Of a stretch of DNA of 64,000 nt, positions 23,721 to 36,987 are shown in pieces; within the stretch, counting starts at the first letter, position 1, and the number at the start of each line of letters is the position of its first letter. The translations under genes and the position numbers were made by a program. Below the pieces are notes generated by a model. The model had not been told where the DNA came from and ran no database searches. It saw nothing but the letters and a program-made list of their open reading frames with translations. The stretch lies in the NCBI GenBank assembly GCA_016801885.1, contig CM028894.1, forward strand, positions 8,501,241 through 8,565,240. Direction: 5' to 3'. This stretch comes from Toxotes chatareus (lineage: Eukaryota; Chordata; Actinopteri; Toxotidae).

Positions 23721-26150
23721 CTTCTAAACACCTGCAAGCAAGAACTACACCTTGCAAAACTCTGGCTTTGCTCATTGCAGCACAGTAGGTGTTTGCTTAT
23801 ACTAAGGTGATTGTCAGTATTACAGCTTTTTAACCAAAATATTCTGACTTCTTCTAAATATTATGTTTTTTTTTCTCAAAATCTTATAAGTCTTTCTCCT
23901 AACAGTGGCCCTAATATGTACAAACCAAGAACAGAATTCAGTTTAAATCCAATCTACTACACCGCCAGCTCATATAGCACTTAAGGGCAATAATCAACAT
24001 GATTACAAGATATAGTCAAATTAGCTTATTACTGCAAAACTGAGTAGTGAACAAGATGATTCTTTCACCTCTGATGATGAAGTTTGCTTGCTGTGTATAA
24101 TGCAGTAACAGTTAGTGTCTAAAGGGAAATAAAATTTGCAAAGCGGTGCAATGAAGCCATCGTCATGATCATACACAACAGTGAGCAATAAAACAAGTTT
24201 ACAACATTCATACTTTAATGATGCAGCAGAATCCACTTTGTGTTGCATTTGAATTGTCTTAGTGAGTACAATCACAATTCACTGCCACAAAACATTCTCT
24301 TCTTCAGCAGTAAAAGAAAGCCTCAAATTGAATCAAACATACTTAAACTAACAGATTCTCCATTATGTACATGAATATCACACAAATGAACGTCACATGA
24401 ATGTCACCCACCCTTTGAACACCACTTCTTTCTTCTCCCCACCTGATCTAAGAAGTATTGAGATGGGTATCAATCCATCAATAAATCATCCCAAAGTAAC
24501 AATTTTTAATAGTATTTATAGTCTTTTCTTTTTTTTTTCCTAAACAACTAATCGGGAATGAGCCCATCTGGACCCAAAGGAATATCTCAGCATGTCCCAA
24601 AACCCCCAACAGTTTGGACTTTCATAAAACCCAAACCATGTGGTGTAGCATGGTTTGACCTGCTTCAAATTATAATTTCAAAAAATATATAAAGAAACAA
24701 ACAAAAAGAAAGAGCTCAAAAAGAGGTCAAAAATCAACATGGACTGGAAAGAACCACAACGATGCCTTTTTCTAAACACATTTCCACCTCTTATAACAAT
24801 AGAGGGTTTGCTGTTCCCCTCCGTGCTGCCTTTTTTCTTCCGGCCCTTCTTGCTGCATTCATCAGAGCAACACAACCCCCCAGAGAGAAATCAAAGACTA
24901 TGAATGGACACTGAATAGAGGAAATTAGTGTTTTTTTTCTTTCTGATGGTGTTATTAAATGTGAAAAAACAAATTTCTCTTAATTTTTTTCTGCGCTCAG
25001 TCTATATTTTCTCTCTTAATCAGCCAGCAGCAGTAATCAAAGAAAGTAAATGCTTCTGTCGCTTTGTTGAACTAATATTAACCACTGTGCAAGCAATTTG
25101 TTCAAGTTTAAAGGCTGTACTACAATATTACAACAAACATTAGTATACAGAAAATATGTGTTTGCATGTATGAGTTACTTTATAATATGCATCATTTATG
25201 CCCAAGAATTTTGAAAGTAAACACACACATTTTCATTTCAAATTTCAGCATGTATCATGGTGTCCAGCAGGGTGTACCAAGTTTTTAGAATGGCCTTTAG
25301 GCTCTGAATGCACATGAAGGAGAGCCTGTAAGGTAGCACGGGTTCAAAAGGTCACTGAGGAAAAAAAGGCAAGTGTGAAAATAGTGACTGCAGAGAGGAG
25401 TTTGCACACACGTGCTGTTTACATACAAGTACACCTTCCAATTTAGTATCTCCACTTTCCTATGTAGTCATGTATGTAGTCACCAGCTGTCAACTTGGCT
25501 AGCTGTTAGCTCACAGCCAGCCAGGGCACTTCATATACTCCAATAAGTCTGACCTGCCCATCTATATTACATTACATTAAGAAATGTAATTACACTGTGA
25601 TTTGTGGTTGCACACAAGTGCGACTGCAAACTGATGCACATTTTCTTTGTGGCTGATCACAATATGTTTTATTTATGTTTTGTGTATATTGTTGACATAA
25701 AAATGAGCATTTGAAGAACTGTGTAGTTGAAGGGAAACTCCATCTATTTTACTCCTTAAGGTCACTTTATTTGTCATGAGAGGTACGTCTCATTGTGTGA
25801 GCGCAGTTGGTGAGTGTCTTGTCTTGTGTCAACTTTTTAAAGGCTGAAAAAAATAACACTGATGATGTTATGAGGGTTTTGAGACTACAACTTTATAACA
25901 GGATGGCTGTGTTGCAGGGCAAATACATAGCTAGTGGCTTGATATTTAAAAAGTGTCTGATAACCAAACTAAGAATGTCTAATGACAGATGTTGATTATT
26001 AAGTTGCATTGTGTGTTGTGTAGGATCCAGTGTTTCTGGAGCTTGACCCTTCATTAGGTAGGGATAACCATTTGGATAGTTACACACTGAGCACCTGTGA
26101 AACGTAATAGTATATTTTCTCCTTTAAACTTTTTCTAATACCTCTTCAAC
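23721..26150. other. Non-coding stretch, nothing recognised
   Basis: Unique AT-rich DNA. It includes a small inverted repeat, ATTACATT/AATGTAAT, near 25,570-25,590. Confidence 0.5.
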
Positions 26151-26248
26151 CCTCAGTATTTTCCCTCTTTCCTTTCTGTGTCACCCCTTTACCCCTTTTC
26201 CTCCGATCCATCTCCTCCTCTCCCCTCCTTCTCTTCCTTCCTTCCCCC
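26151..26248 (+). repeat. Polypyrimidine tract
   Basis: Nearly pure C/T for about 100 bases (TCTCCTCCTCTCCCCTCC type). Confidence 0.75.
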
Positions 26249-26331
26249 ATGAGGATGAGCTACTATGAGCAGCCTCTGCACTAGACATAGTGAAGAAGAC
26301 TAAACAGTGGGCTGTTGCTCTGCACTAAGCT

Positions 26332-26332
<1 letters not shown>

Positions 26333-26385
<53 letters not shown>
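26333..26385 (+). repeat. (AC)26 microsatellite
   Basis: Perfect 53-base run, the longest dinucleotide repeat in the window. A CA-rich echo occurs at about 26,520-26,560. Confidence 0.95.
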
Positions 26386-26389
<4 letters not shown>

Positions 26390-26697
26390 GACAGAGATAG
26401 ACAGACACTTAACCACCCACATTCTGCAGCCTCTGACTCCATAAGGACCACAAAAGAAACTGATTCACAGGGCCGCTGCATTGTCAGCCTCCACAATAGA
26501 CCTGATGAGACTGAGACCACACAAACACACACCTACACACATACACAGACACGCACACAATTCTGGACAATAGCCCTGATGAGTTGTGAAAAATGCTAAT
26601 CGACCTCCAGGTAGAGTGGAGCTGCTACTAGCATGTGTTGTGAAATGGAGAGTCATTGACAGCGCTGTATTGTAGAGAGTGAGCTGGAGTGAAATAG

Positions 26698-27022
26698 TCC
26701 AAGGATGAGAAGATGTGAGAAAGAGAGAAGCAGACAGAGAATGGAGAGAGAGTGGGAGAGAGAAAGAGGGGAGATATTTTATGCATGGAGGGAGGACGAG
26801 TGAAAGACAGACAGAGAGCAGGCATGGAAATGAAAGAGGAGAAACGAGACGAGGAGGATGTGACAAACTGTGTGTGTGTGTGTGTGGCAGTCTGACACAC
26901 AAGAACAACAGGACAGGAGAGTGAGAGACAGCAAAAAGCAAACAAAACAATTAGAAAAAAGGAGCATACAGAGGCAAGAGGAAGAGAGAATGAGGGAGAT
27001 GGAGACAAGAGGGAGGAGAAGA
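26698..27022 (+). repeat. Polypurine tract
   Basis: About 320 bases of G/A-rich DNA interrupted by a GT run at about 26,870-26,886. The minus-strand ORFs of 112-161 codons here are Ser/Leu/Pro-rich translations of the pyrimidine strand. Confidence 0.75.
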
Positions 27023-28564
27023 GGGTACAAGACAGCTTTTATTACACAACATGTGCTGTGGACAGATGGTGGTGAATTATGTATTAAGGCTTTTACACTG
27101 CTCCTGTACTTTTGCACTGGAGTAGAAAATGAGCCCGCATGTGGAACAAAATGTTTAGTTTAGTTTTCACATCTTAACCCAGGGGGCTTTTTTTTAAACA
27201 TTAATACAACAGGACATAATGGTGAAAATATACTCAGCTACAGCACACATTGAGGTTTTTATTTAGGAAGAAGTTCTTTGGTTGATCTATGTGCAGTTTT
27301 ATTGTGAAAATAGGGCAAACTGAGTTCAGGATGTGATTAACAATTGTACAGGTTTGTAGTAATTAATATTGTTTTGCATCTGGATTTACAGGATGAGGTG
27401 AGGCAGGATGATGTTCTTATATATTTTACTAACAACAAATTTCATGAAAAGACCATTCTGACTTCCCTGTTTCTGTGTCAGTGGCACTCAACTCCAAACT
27501 TATTATTTAAACCATGTGGGTGCTTTAGTTTTAAGTAAACATGAATCCAAACAGGAATAAATAGTGCATTTGCTCTGAACTATTTTCAGTGGGGGATTTA
27601 TGTACATTTAGAGCTCCAACAGAAAAGAAAAGAAGAAAAAAAAAGTTTTTAGACAACAATGGGGGTCTATGACTCACCAGAAAGTTAAATCAGACTTTGG
27701 CTATTTCTCTTTTTGTTGAAATTGCTGACAATAAAAAAAAAATCTAGAATATTGTATTTCTGCAATATTTCCAAAACAACTGTTAATCTTAAATTTCATA
27801 GGGAACCAATTTTTGGAACAATTTAGTTCAAAAAAACATGACAAATCTTTATATTTTTGAACATTTTTTTCCCACCATTCTGACTTTCTGTCTCTCTGTC
27901 TGTGCTTTGACGGGATTCTGTATTTGTATGAGTGTTTTGGAATGATTGGACAAGAAAGATGTGACACTTTTTTCTTTTCAGCGAGTGATGTTAGTAGGAC
28001 GTGGCAGTGAATGTGTGGTTCTTTCCAAAAGTCATATAACTTCTGAATGGATTTATTTATGCAGCACTAAACCTTGTGTTCCTATCAGTTCAGACGAAAG
28101 TAGTTTACAGGTTTGGCACAGATGCCCTGCCAAACTTTCAAAATTCTGGCAGTAGTATTATAAGCATTGGAAACAAAGCTGCAGCTGAATTGTAATGTGG
28201 TGTGCTTTATTTGGTTTCAAAGTTGACAGATACATTTGTTCAACTAAATGCCATCTTCTTTCCAACCGCTGTCATTCCACATTTCAACATCTCAATTTCC
28301 GTCAGTCAGTATCACATAGCGTTTACTATCTGACTGTAAATTATCAGATAGGCGACCGTCTTCCATCATTAAACCTTCTTGACGGAGCTTTATTCAACTC
28401 ACACAGCCCAGGAAAAACAAAATAACAAAAAAAAAAACACTGCTCTACTGCAAAAAGCACAAAACCACAGTGCAAGCCATTTGGAAGAAATATGGATGGA
28501 GGGAGGAATGAAAAGAGCTGGGATGACATTTGCTTCACACCCAAGTGAGTTTGTAGTCATGCAG
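27023..28564. other. Non-coding stretch, nothing recognised
   Basis: AT-rich unique DNA with short A runs. No gene or element recognised. Confidence 0.5.
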
Positions 28565-28735
28565 CCGATTTTGCCCCCCCCTCAAGCCCCCGCCCCCCCA
28601 CACTGATGGACTTGGAGCAGCCCACCCTGTCTGCTACCAGTCATACTGGCCTTCTTGGCACGACGGCCTGTCAGAGGTCCTGCCAAGCCTGGGAACGCTC
28701 TAGTCTTCCGGCCAAGGGGACGCGTGCTAGTAAGG
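28565..28735. other. Small GC-rich, CpG-containing island with C-runs
   Basis: This segment is clearly richer in G+C than its surroundings and holds several CpGs (ACGACGG, GGGACGCGTG). It starts with C8, C5 and C7 runs (28,574-28,599). From about 28,600 to 28,735 all three plus-strand frames stay open, as does a minus-strand frame rich in Arg, Gly and Lys. That looks like exon or promoter DNA, but no protein family is recognisable and the splice-like dinucleotides at the edges are weak on both strands. Confidence 0.4.
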
Positions 28736-28739
28736 GAAT

Positions 28740-28885
28740 TTGGCAGTAATGGAGTGTAAAGAGAGCGACAGAAAAAAATGGCTGGGAGAGAGACAGACAG
28801 AGGAAGGGGAAGAATACAGAATACTGAAAGCGACAGAGGAAGACAGGACAAAATGCAAAAAGAGCCGGAGAGAAGACACATTTTG
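28740..28885 (+). repeat. Polypurine tract
   Basis: G/A-biased sequence with GAGAGACAGACAGAGG wording, a likely decayed microsatellite. Confidence 0.65.
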
Positions 28886-29041
28886 TAAAAGCGAGAGCCT
28901 GAAAATACTGTCAGTATAATTAAAATGAAATGATTGGAACTCATCCTTTGTCTCTTTCCAACTCACAACTCTCCCCAGCTCTTGTTTGTGAACAACACTG
29001 TTAATGAGACACAACTGTTCATTCTCTTTCTCTCTCTGTTA

Positions 29042-29042
<1 letters not shown>

Positions 29043-29083
<41 letters not shown>
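29043..29083 (+). repeat. (AC)20 microsatellite
   Basis: Perfect 41-base run followed by more diffuse CA-rich DNA. Confidence 0.95.
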
Positions 29084-29085
<2 letters not shown>

Positions 29086-31505
29086 GGCACAACAGACACA
29101 AACATGCACCTTCTCCCACGCAAACTCATACCTCACAGACGGCACATGCAACTTCGCACTAACTCATTCACACAATATTCAGTAGACAGATGTAGTGAGA
29201 GTTTGCTGTTTACGCTGTGAAGACTGATGCCTGTTATTAAGTCGAAATGTGTCTTGCTCTGTGAGATAAGTTTATTTGGGGCTTCGCTTGTATGACGGGA
29301 ATTTGATTAAAAATAAACATAAACATGAACTGTACATCTCACAGGCAGAAAATCACATGTGCACAATCACAGAAACAAATGCTGATATCAACGAACAGAT
29401 GTATAATTCATGCAAGCGAGCACCAACCATATAAAGGTATTAAACAAGCAACTCAGAGCGCCTGCTGTTTTCAGAATTTTCCAAAATGCAAATTGGTGTC
29501 TTTGATCAATTGCGTCACTTGTTTGGTAACAGTTGGAAGTGTGGAATTACTTTGATCAGAATCTGCAAACTATAGAACAATTTATGTATCCTCTCTCACT
29601 CTCTCTACCAAGTGCTTACGCATTTTAAAAGAAAGCCTTGAACCAAACCTCACATATATTCTGTTACATTTTCTCTGTGACTATAATTTTTCCTCTCATT
29701 ATTATGACACGTCATGGTTGATTTTTTTTTTCCTATCCTTCTTTCCTCACTTCCCCTTCCTTCCCCTTTCCCCTCCTGATTGCAATTACATACATAATTG
29801 AAAACTAAAATATAAAATCAAAGAAAAGACTCTTATGAACTGAGGGAAAACATACAAGTAGTCTGTCTCCACAGTACATACAATTGATCAGATAGAACTG
29901 AAGCACATAACATGGCTGCACGTCAGGCGCACACAAACACACACACATACAATCAAACTGTCAGATCCATGTGTATACTGCATGTATGAGTGTGTGTGTG
30001 TTATATCAGGTACTATATGCATATTGTGCATATATGATTGGACGGCTTGGGTTTGCAGTGTTGACATTTCTCTTCATTCAATCAGAAATCAAATACACAC
30101 ACACTAGAATACACTCTGTGGCTCTACACTCAGTCACAGTCACACATAAATTATGCAGATGCAGCACACAGAAACATAAGATGCGCACGCACTTGAAGAC
30201 AAAAAGAACTTACATATGCATGATCAGAAGATCATGTGTGCCCACACACACTCAGAAACATAGTTACTCACACATTCACATACATGTATGTATGGGAAAC
30301 ACAGAAAACACTTATTCTCTCTAATGCTTTCTCAGAATTTAGCATTAGCTTCAGTGGGTTTGTGAGCTTGTGCGTGCAAGCACTTCCCATATATGCTTGA
30401 ATGTAGTCTACCACTGCCTCCATGCGTTCTGATGCATTTGAGTGTATTTCTGTAGATGCTGTATAGCAATGTGCAATGAGAACTGGCACCCTGGAGAAAA
30501 TGTGTTAAAAACATACATGGATAATGGCATTATTTCACTATAATAGCAGATTATTGTCTCACTGCTCACCTGTGCACAGAAACACTTCAGTTAACAATAT
30601 ACTTTTACACAGAGGTACAATAAACTGTGTTATTGTGCTGCTGTTATGATGCAAACTGCAGCTTTACGCTGATGTAAAACACTGGTTTATCTCTTCCATA
30701 TGCATAATGTATGCTGGACTACGTTTTTCAGTGTAAAGAGGTGTGATAGCATGCATGGCTGTCTGTGTTCATCATCTGTGTGTATGATAAGACTGGTAGA
30801 TATATGCGCATAATGCTATGGCTTCTATATATTTATAGAATGTAAACCACAGTATTGTGCATAGACTATGTTTTTTTTTTTTTTTGCTTCATATCCTGAA
30901 GAGCTATTCAGCACCTGTTATAATGTTCAAATCTCTGCTCTTGTATTCATCTCTTTAAAATATATATTCTTTTATTGAGCTGTGTGTTTGCCTGGTGGTG
31001 AGTATTTTTGTGTGAATCTGTTCTTGTAGCACATCTCCTAAAAAGGATTGCAAGATTAAGAAGAAGGAGGCCACCCCTCACTTCCTTAATGTAGGGTTAA
31101 ATGTGTTTGTTGGGACGGCTGTGTCAATTTTGTCATTTTGGTTTTGTGTTCTTTCTGAACCATTCCACCTTTCGTTATCAGATGCGACTCCCCACTGTGA
31201 GCATTTTGACAAATAAAACCTCCTTCCTGACTTGCTCAGGTTGCTTTTAGTTAAGCTGCTGAGGACACAGTGAGGAGCTTCATGAGGGAGGAAGGGAAGG
31301 AGAGGCGGTGAGCGAGGAGAAATTCACAGACATCAAATTCAACTTTGAAAAACAAAGCAGGTCTTAATTAATACTAAATGAGCAATTGATGAACAATGCA
31401 GCTGGATGCATTTAGGGGAAGCTTGTTTGATTATGGAGATTAGGGATCGTGGGCTGTTTAACACACACACAAACAAACTCACAAAACAATAGTTTTATAT
31501 CCAGT
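29084..31505. other. Non-coding stretch, nothing recognised
   Basis: Unique DNA with a pyrimidine patch near 29,725-29,780, CA-rich patches near 29,930-30,300, and a T15 run at 30,871-30,885. Confidence 0.5.
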
Positions 31506-31530
31506 TGTGTGTGTGTGTGTGTGTGTGTGT
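31506..31530 (+). repeat. (TG)12 microsatellite
   Basis: Perfect 25-base run. Confidence 0.95.
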
Positions 31531-31894
31531 TTGTGGATACATCTTTCACCAGCTCTTTTGTCTTGTTTTTGTGTGTGCGTACTTGTGTGTGAGATGACTG
31601 TGTGTGTTAACAAGGGGATAATTAGTAGTTAGTATTTGTGTGCCTGCCTGTGTTCCTTTGGACCCAAAGTTATTGCAATGCAGGTGTTAATGTGACTTTG
31701 GGCAGTCCAAACAAGAGGGAAGAAAAATCAAATGCTTTTGAGGGATTAAGTACAAAACTGTAGACTTGGTTTGGGTCTGTTGAGGCTGCTGTGTGTACAG
31801 TTAAAGAATGTGAATGATTTATTGATCTGTAACAGCTATAATGTATGCTCAGTCCTCTGCAGTTGGTTGATAAGGCCCGGCTTCCAGTCAGTGT

Positions 31895-32165
31895 TTCAGC
31901 TGATCCCAAAGGTGTTGAATGGGGTTGAGGTCAAGGCTATATTCAGACCAATCATGTTCTTCCTCATCATAATTGGAAAACAGTTTCTTTATGGACTTTG
32001 CTTTGTGCGTGGGCGAGCAGACATGTTGAAACAGGAAGACTGCTGCCAAAACAAAGGAAAGACTATATTGTCTAAATGTAATTGTATGCTATAGCATTAA
32101 GTTTTCCCTTAACCAGAAATAAGGGGCTTAACTCAAACCAAGACAGCCAGCAGTCCTAAAGTAAA
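31895..32165 (-). pseudogene. Tc1/mariner transposase fragment (C-terminal part), decayed
   Basis: Read on the minus strand, 31,890-31,955 encodes WSEYSLDLNPIQHLWDQLKH and then a stop. DLNPI(E/Q)HLWD is the block around the last catalytic acidic residue of Tc1-family transposases (consensus SPDLNPIEHLWD). Here the position normally Glu is Gln, so the copy would be catalytically dead even if intact. The rest of the segment matches, from memory, a fish Tc1-like element (wording such as ATGGACTTTGCTTTGTGCG and TATGCTATAGCATTAAG), but frames are interrupted. N-terminal DNA-binding regions and terminal repeats are not identified, so it is a truncated fossil. Confidence 0.75.
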
Positions 32166-32239
32166 TCCTACTCTATTACTTATAATGTTCTGATTTTGTT
32201 GAAACGCTTTTAGAGCAATGTTTGTCAGTGCATTATACT

Positions 32240-32270
32240 GCCAGGTGTTTCTATTATTTTTTCCACCCCA
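32240..32270. mobile_element. DNA-transposon end-like motif
   Basis: CCAGGTGTTTCTATTATTTT followed by TTCCACCCC resembles a terminal sequence common in fish MITEs (caggtgtttccattattttgtccaacccc). The opposite terminus was not found nearby. It may be a remnant of the same insertion as the adjacent transposase fragment or an independent one. Confidence 0.4.
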
Positions 32271-33177
32271 TATTATATCAACAAAGACAGGCTGAATAAC
32301 AGAAACATCTTTCTGCACAAACTAGAGCCTCATAAAGTTCAACACAGTTGTTCTGGTTTATACCCACGCTCCTCTGGCCACGAGTTGACATCTTCACCCT
32401 GTAGACTGCTGTTAACTGGCATCGTATTTGAGGTCATTTGTAGACAAAACTCTCTTGGACATCTAAGCCAGTCTGTTTTCCCTCCACCATAGCACTTGAG
32501 TATTCCATTTACCGCATGCATATCCATAATTTCAATCCCCTTGATGTCTTCCCTCCTCATTTGCTTATTATCTAGAAAATGAGAGCAGTTTAGGTATTAC
32601 ACACCGAGAAATGGAGAAGGTAAAGCTTTGAAACACACCTTTTAAATATGAATTCGGTCTGAACACGCTCCAGCAAAATTTGCAATTTAAATACCAAAGT
32701 TTGACAGCGCCAAGGCGGCTGAAACTCACCATCTGATCACATTTGACTGGGCTTTAAACACTCCTCCCAGGTCACTTATCATGGTCAGAAAGCCAACACC
32801 ATAATTACATTTGATTTCTGCAAAAACCGAGAGATAGTACAAACTAAACTACCTCGGGGAAGGTCCCATTATTGCCAATTCAGCTGTAATAGCTCAGTAC
32901 CGTTAATGCCAACAGACCCACAGAACCTGCTCAGAATTAAATATATTCATCAGAATCCTGATTTAAATAATAGAATGGGATAAAAAGTGGCTTAATATTT
33001 CTTAAAAGTGCAAAGTAAAACAAAAAAGTTAACTCAAAATGTGAGTAAGACAGTTAAACAGTGACCTCATTGGTGGGCTATTGAAGGTTATCATCCTTCC
33101 ATGTTTTTAATGGGTTACAGTTTAACAGCACTGTTAAACATATTCCTTATCATTTTTTTTTTAATTTGCAGGATTAT
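32271..33177. other. Non-coding stretch, nothing recognised
   Basis: Unique sequence. A 73-codon minus-strand frame at 32,339-32,560 has ordinary amino-acid composition but no recognisable domain, and I cannot separate it from chance. Confidence 0.5.
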
Positions 33178-33345
33178 TTGAAAGAAAAATAGTTTGACAG
33201 AAAGACAAGGAAACAATGGTGGTAGGATAGTGGAAAGAGAAATAGGTGAGAGAGAAAGGAGGAAGACGGGAAGGAAAGGAGCTCAAACAGGGATGGATTT
33301 GACAGAGATAGTACAAGAACAAGAAGGGAGGTGGAAATTGAAGAA
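33178..33345 (+). repeat. Polypurine tract
   Basis: G/A-rich DNA with few pyrimidines. Its lack of stop codons supports the start of a 195-codon plus-strand frame (33,194-33,781) that has an Arg/Glu-rich N-terminal half and no domain. Confidence 0.7.
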
Positions 33346-33370
33346 ACACTACCGCCTTTCTCTCTGCCAG

Positions 33371-33532
33371 GTCATGACACAGAGAGAAAGATGGAGTGGC
33401 GCCCGTGCCAAAATACTGCCAGCATGTAATGAGGGGAGTGTGGATGTAGAAATGTCTTTCCTCCTCGTCCTCCTCGTTCCATCCTGCCATCCTGTCTGCC
33501 AAGTCTGGGTGGTAAAAGCCTTTTTATCTCCT
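33371..33532 (+). other. Weak candidate exon
   Basis: CTTTCTCTCTGCCAG is a good acceptor ending at 33,370, and CTCCTT followed by GTAAGTC is a good donor. The 162-bp interval is open in the frame of the 195-codon ORF. The inferred peptide has no family I recognise, and the acceptor tract lies next to low-complexity DNA, so a chance arrangement is quite possible. Confidence 0.2.
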
Positions 33533-36500
33533 TGTAAGTCATTATCACGTGTCACTCTATCACTAATGTACCTCCACTCCTCACTCCCTGCTCCACAACC
33601 AGGTAGAAGGAGACGGAAAGATACACAGAAATGGGTGAAAGGACAAAGAAAGTGTAAGAGCAGTATGCCAGGACAGATACTGCAACAGGGAGTGAGAGAA
33701 ATTGTGCGTGTTTATGTGTGCGGCCGAGCAGATGCCTGCTTGAGCGTGTGCATTTTACACCTTGTGCATGACTGGAACTGAATCCATTTAGACAGGAGAG
33801 AGGTCTTCAATCTGACTGACAACTCTTTCCAAATAGTTAAGAATCACAAGCAAACAGTCCGTGTGGGAACCTGCGTTTATAACTCTGCGATGCTGAGGGG
33901 AGATAGAGGCAGCAGAAAACCGAATGGATTTCACACACGATCACGCAAACATCACTGACTCAGACCTCCCATTCCCTCTGCTCTGAACACAGCACCACAT
34001 GAGCTTATACTGATATTATACAGAGCATACACAGAGCATACACCTATGTGAACACTGAGTGTGTGTTTTTTTTATTCCATTGACCTTGAGGACAAAACAA
34101 GTTTCACTTTTTCTCTCCACTCAAAAGATGAAATTTCATCATCTTCACAGGTAGTCTTCCATTCCAGTGCACTTTCCCAAAACAAATATTCTTCAGTCTA
34201 AAAGACAAGGTTTATGCATCAACACACAATGAAATTTCACATCAGCAAAACAAGCCTGATGCTCGTAGACCGAACAGGTAAAAAGGAAAATGTAGTATTT
34301 CCACATCATCATACTCCTGTCAAAACATTGACGCAAAGTAATTCCAAGAGTCAGCTAAAATGTCTCAGATATAAACGCTTTTAAATATAATTCCACTTCT
34401 CCTCTTTTTTAATGCATTGTTTAGTTTACCGGAAACGTCCCTGTTTTTGCTCGTCCAAACAACAGCGTCATCAGCTTTTACTTATTTATTGCTGAGCTTT
34501 AACTACTTTGGGACGTTTAGTTTCAAATATATCCTCAAAGACCATGTTGACATTTTGTAAGAGGGATTTGGAGCACTGTTCACCAGAATCACATTGCAAG
34601 TTGCAGTCAACAGAAATGAGGAGAAAGAAATCTGTGTCTCCTGACATCCCCGCTGACAGAGTAAATATTGATTGATTGATTGATTTATTTCCCTTTCTGT
34701 GACATGAAATGTTGTACATAGGTTTTTACATCTGTATTACTCCTGATCCTGTACAGCCACAGTAAGAAGGCACCAGGCTTAATGTCAAAGATAAGTCTGC
34801 ATTGATTCAAACCGGGAAGGGAACCACACCTTAATCAATTTAACCTTCTCTATATTGGCAAACCCTGATATGACACTCTGTCAGTTTTGTTTTCAGTTGT
34901 GTCACACTAAATTCTCTAAGCTCTGCATTGGTATTTACCCTTTTAGCAATAATTACGTTGGCCGAGACAGCTACACGCACTGGAGCTTAAGAAAACACAT
35001 GCAAATAAACAAAACACGAGAAAATTAAGAAAACATCTTAATCAGTTTGACAACACATTGGCTGCAAAATACAGACATCACAACTAAACAGACAAACATG
35101 CTGCAAATCAGCAACGCCAGAATGAGTTTTTCAGTGGGTGTGTGTGCGAAATATGGCAAGAAATGCATTCCCTCTTCTCATCAGAACACTTTCAGGGCTC
35201 ACATCTATGCTACTTGCAGCTCATTTCTGTATTTGGTCGTGTTGTGTGTATCTGCATTGCATCAAACATAAAATATTATCGAACTATCTAATTTCCTCTT
35301 TCCCCTCATCTGCATCTCATCATTACTGTTGTTTAGCTAAGTGTATATTTCCCTCTGACACCAAACGGCTGCATTTAGATAAGTTTATACAACAGATAAG
35401 TTTATAATTTTTTATTTTGTACATATCAGTGTATTTATTGAATTTAGCCATTAATATATTTTCTGTGATTTGTTGCCTTAAAGATCTTCTGATAATTCCC
35501 TATGTACAGTTAATTTAGTTTCGACCTAAAGCCTAAATTAAACTTCTTGCCATGAAGGTCAACAACGATCATTATGCCATAATTTTTATCTGCCCATTTC
35601 CATACCATACCATTTTATTCCTCTGTACCTGTTAAGAACCAATTAGGACTTGAAATTTTGTGCTTTTCCTCAAGTAATAAAATAGACATTTTTAATGGAG
35701 TGTTGAGCTGAAGCACCAGGACATGAAAGATGTGTGTGTGTTTTGCACATCAACAGTTCAATTTGCCAAAATGGAATGGAAATTAGGTAACTAATTAAGA
35801 AAAGGTTTGATCTTAAAATGTGATAACGACACTCTGGTTACCTCATTAACAAGTAATTGTTTATCAATAATGTGATTCTGCTAATGTTTATCATGCAGTG
35901 CCTTCAGTAATTGAATCTGACTGTGAGCAGCTGTTGAGAAAAAATGGTATCGGCACATGAAGTTCATAGACTGTGACGTTTTTCAGGTTTTACAACTTCA
36001 TTATGAGTCTCCAGAAAAAAAGTTTTTGGTTTTGTTTTCTGTTAGATGATATTGTTGCTTGAACAAGGTATTATTTAAGGTGGCCTGAGAGTGCTAAAAG
36101 GTTAGGGAAACACATGCAAATAGACCAAGAGAGGAAGACAAGTTAGATAATAAGTCATATTTGATTTTTTGTTCAGTGTCTTTTGAACCTCCCTGTGAGG
36201 CACAGCAGTGGCCATGGCATAAACAAATAATAGCTTCTTTCTTTAAGCTGTAATAATGCTCTAAATGTCCGTAAGTGTTTTTATATGAATGTGAGGCAGG
36301 CTGGTGGAAAAAGCAGCAAATCCTTCACCGCATGAATAAAACTCTTAAAAAATAGAACAAACTGCCACGGTGGAATACCATTAGTTTGAAATCAGTGGAA
36401 GCTGTGTTCCTCAGGGTACTGTATAATATACCACATGTCAGGTTTTGATAAGCAGGAGGCAATAGGCACACCTATTAAAACTAATTGACAGGTAGGATAA

Positions 36501-36987
36501 CAAGTACTGGGGAGTGTCAGTCTCTGTCTCAGTCACATATGCAGTATATACACAAAGAAAAAAGTATTGTACTCTGCAGTTCTGTCTCTTATGTCCTTAT
36601 GTATTTTTCTCTTTTTATTTCTAAAAAGAAATTTCCTCCATGTATGTTACTTTCAAACTCCCATTTGAGCAGGACTCTAAGTTCTCAAAGTCCAAATACT
36701 CCCCTGCTTCCTTTAGCATAACCTTTCTCTAGCTATCACCATTTTTGCTGGGACCCAAAGAGTACTGAACAACAGCACGCTGAAATTCACTTAGAGGATT
36801 CGAATTTGGCAAAATGTCAAGCTTGCTTGAGTTTAATTTCCATGGTAATAAGGATAGAAGCAATGTGATGTAAAAGTTATAATTGTCACACAGTGCATTT
36901 GTTAAAAACAAACAGAAGAGCTATAAATTACTAAATTCTGCCATGCATTTGTTTGTCAGTCTTTTTTAAAGACTAAGTTATTCCTTG
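33533..36987. other. Non-coding stretch, nothing recognised
   Basis: Unique AT-rich DNA without tandem repeats longer than a few units and without a convincing open frame. Confidence 0.5.

Noticed and set aside
26465..27163. ORFs of up to 161 codons on both strands
   Set aside because: Polypurine/polypyrimidine translation; Ser/Leu/Pro on one strand, Arg/Glu/Lys on the other.
33194..33781. 195-codon open frame
   Set aside because: The first part is polypurine low complexity. No domain is recognisable, and an ORF of this length is not surprising across six frames of 64 kb. Only the splice-framed part is kept, as a weak candidate.
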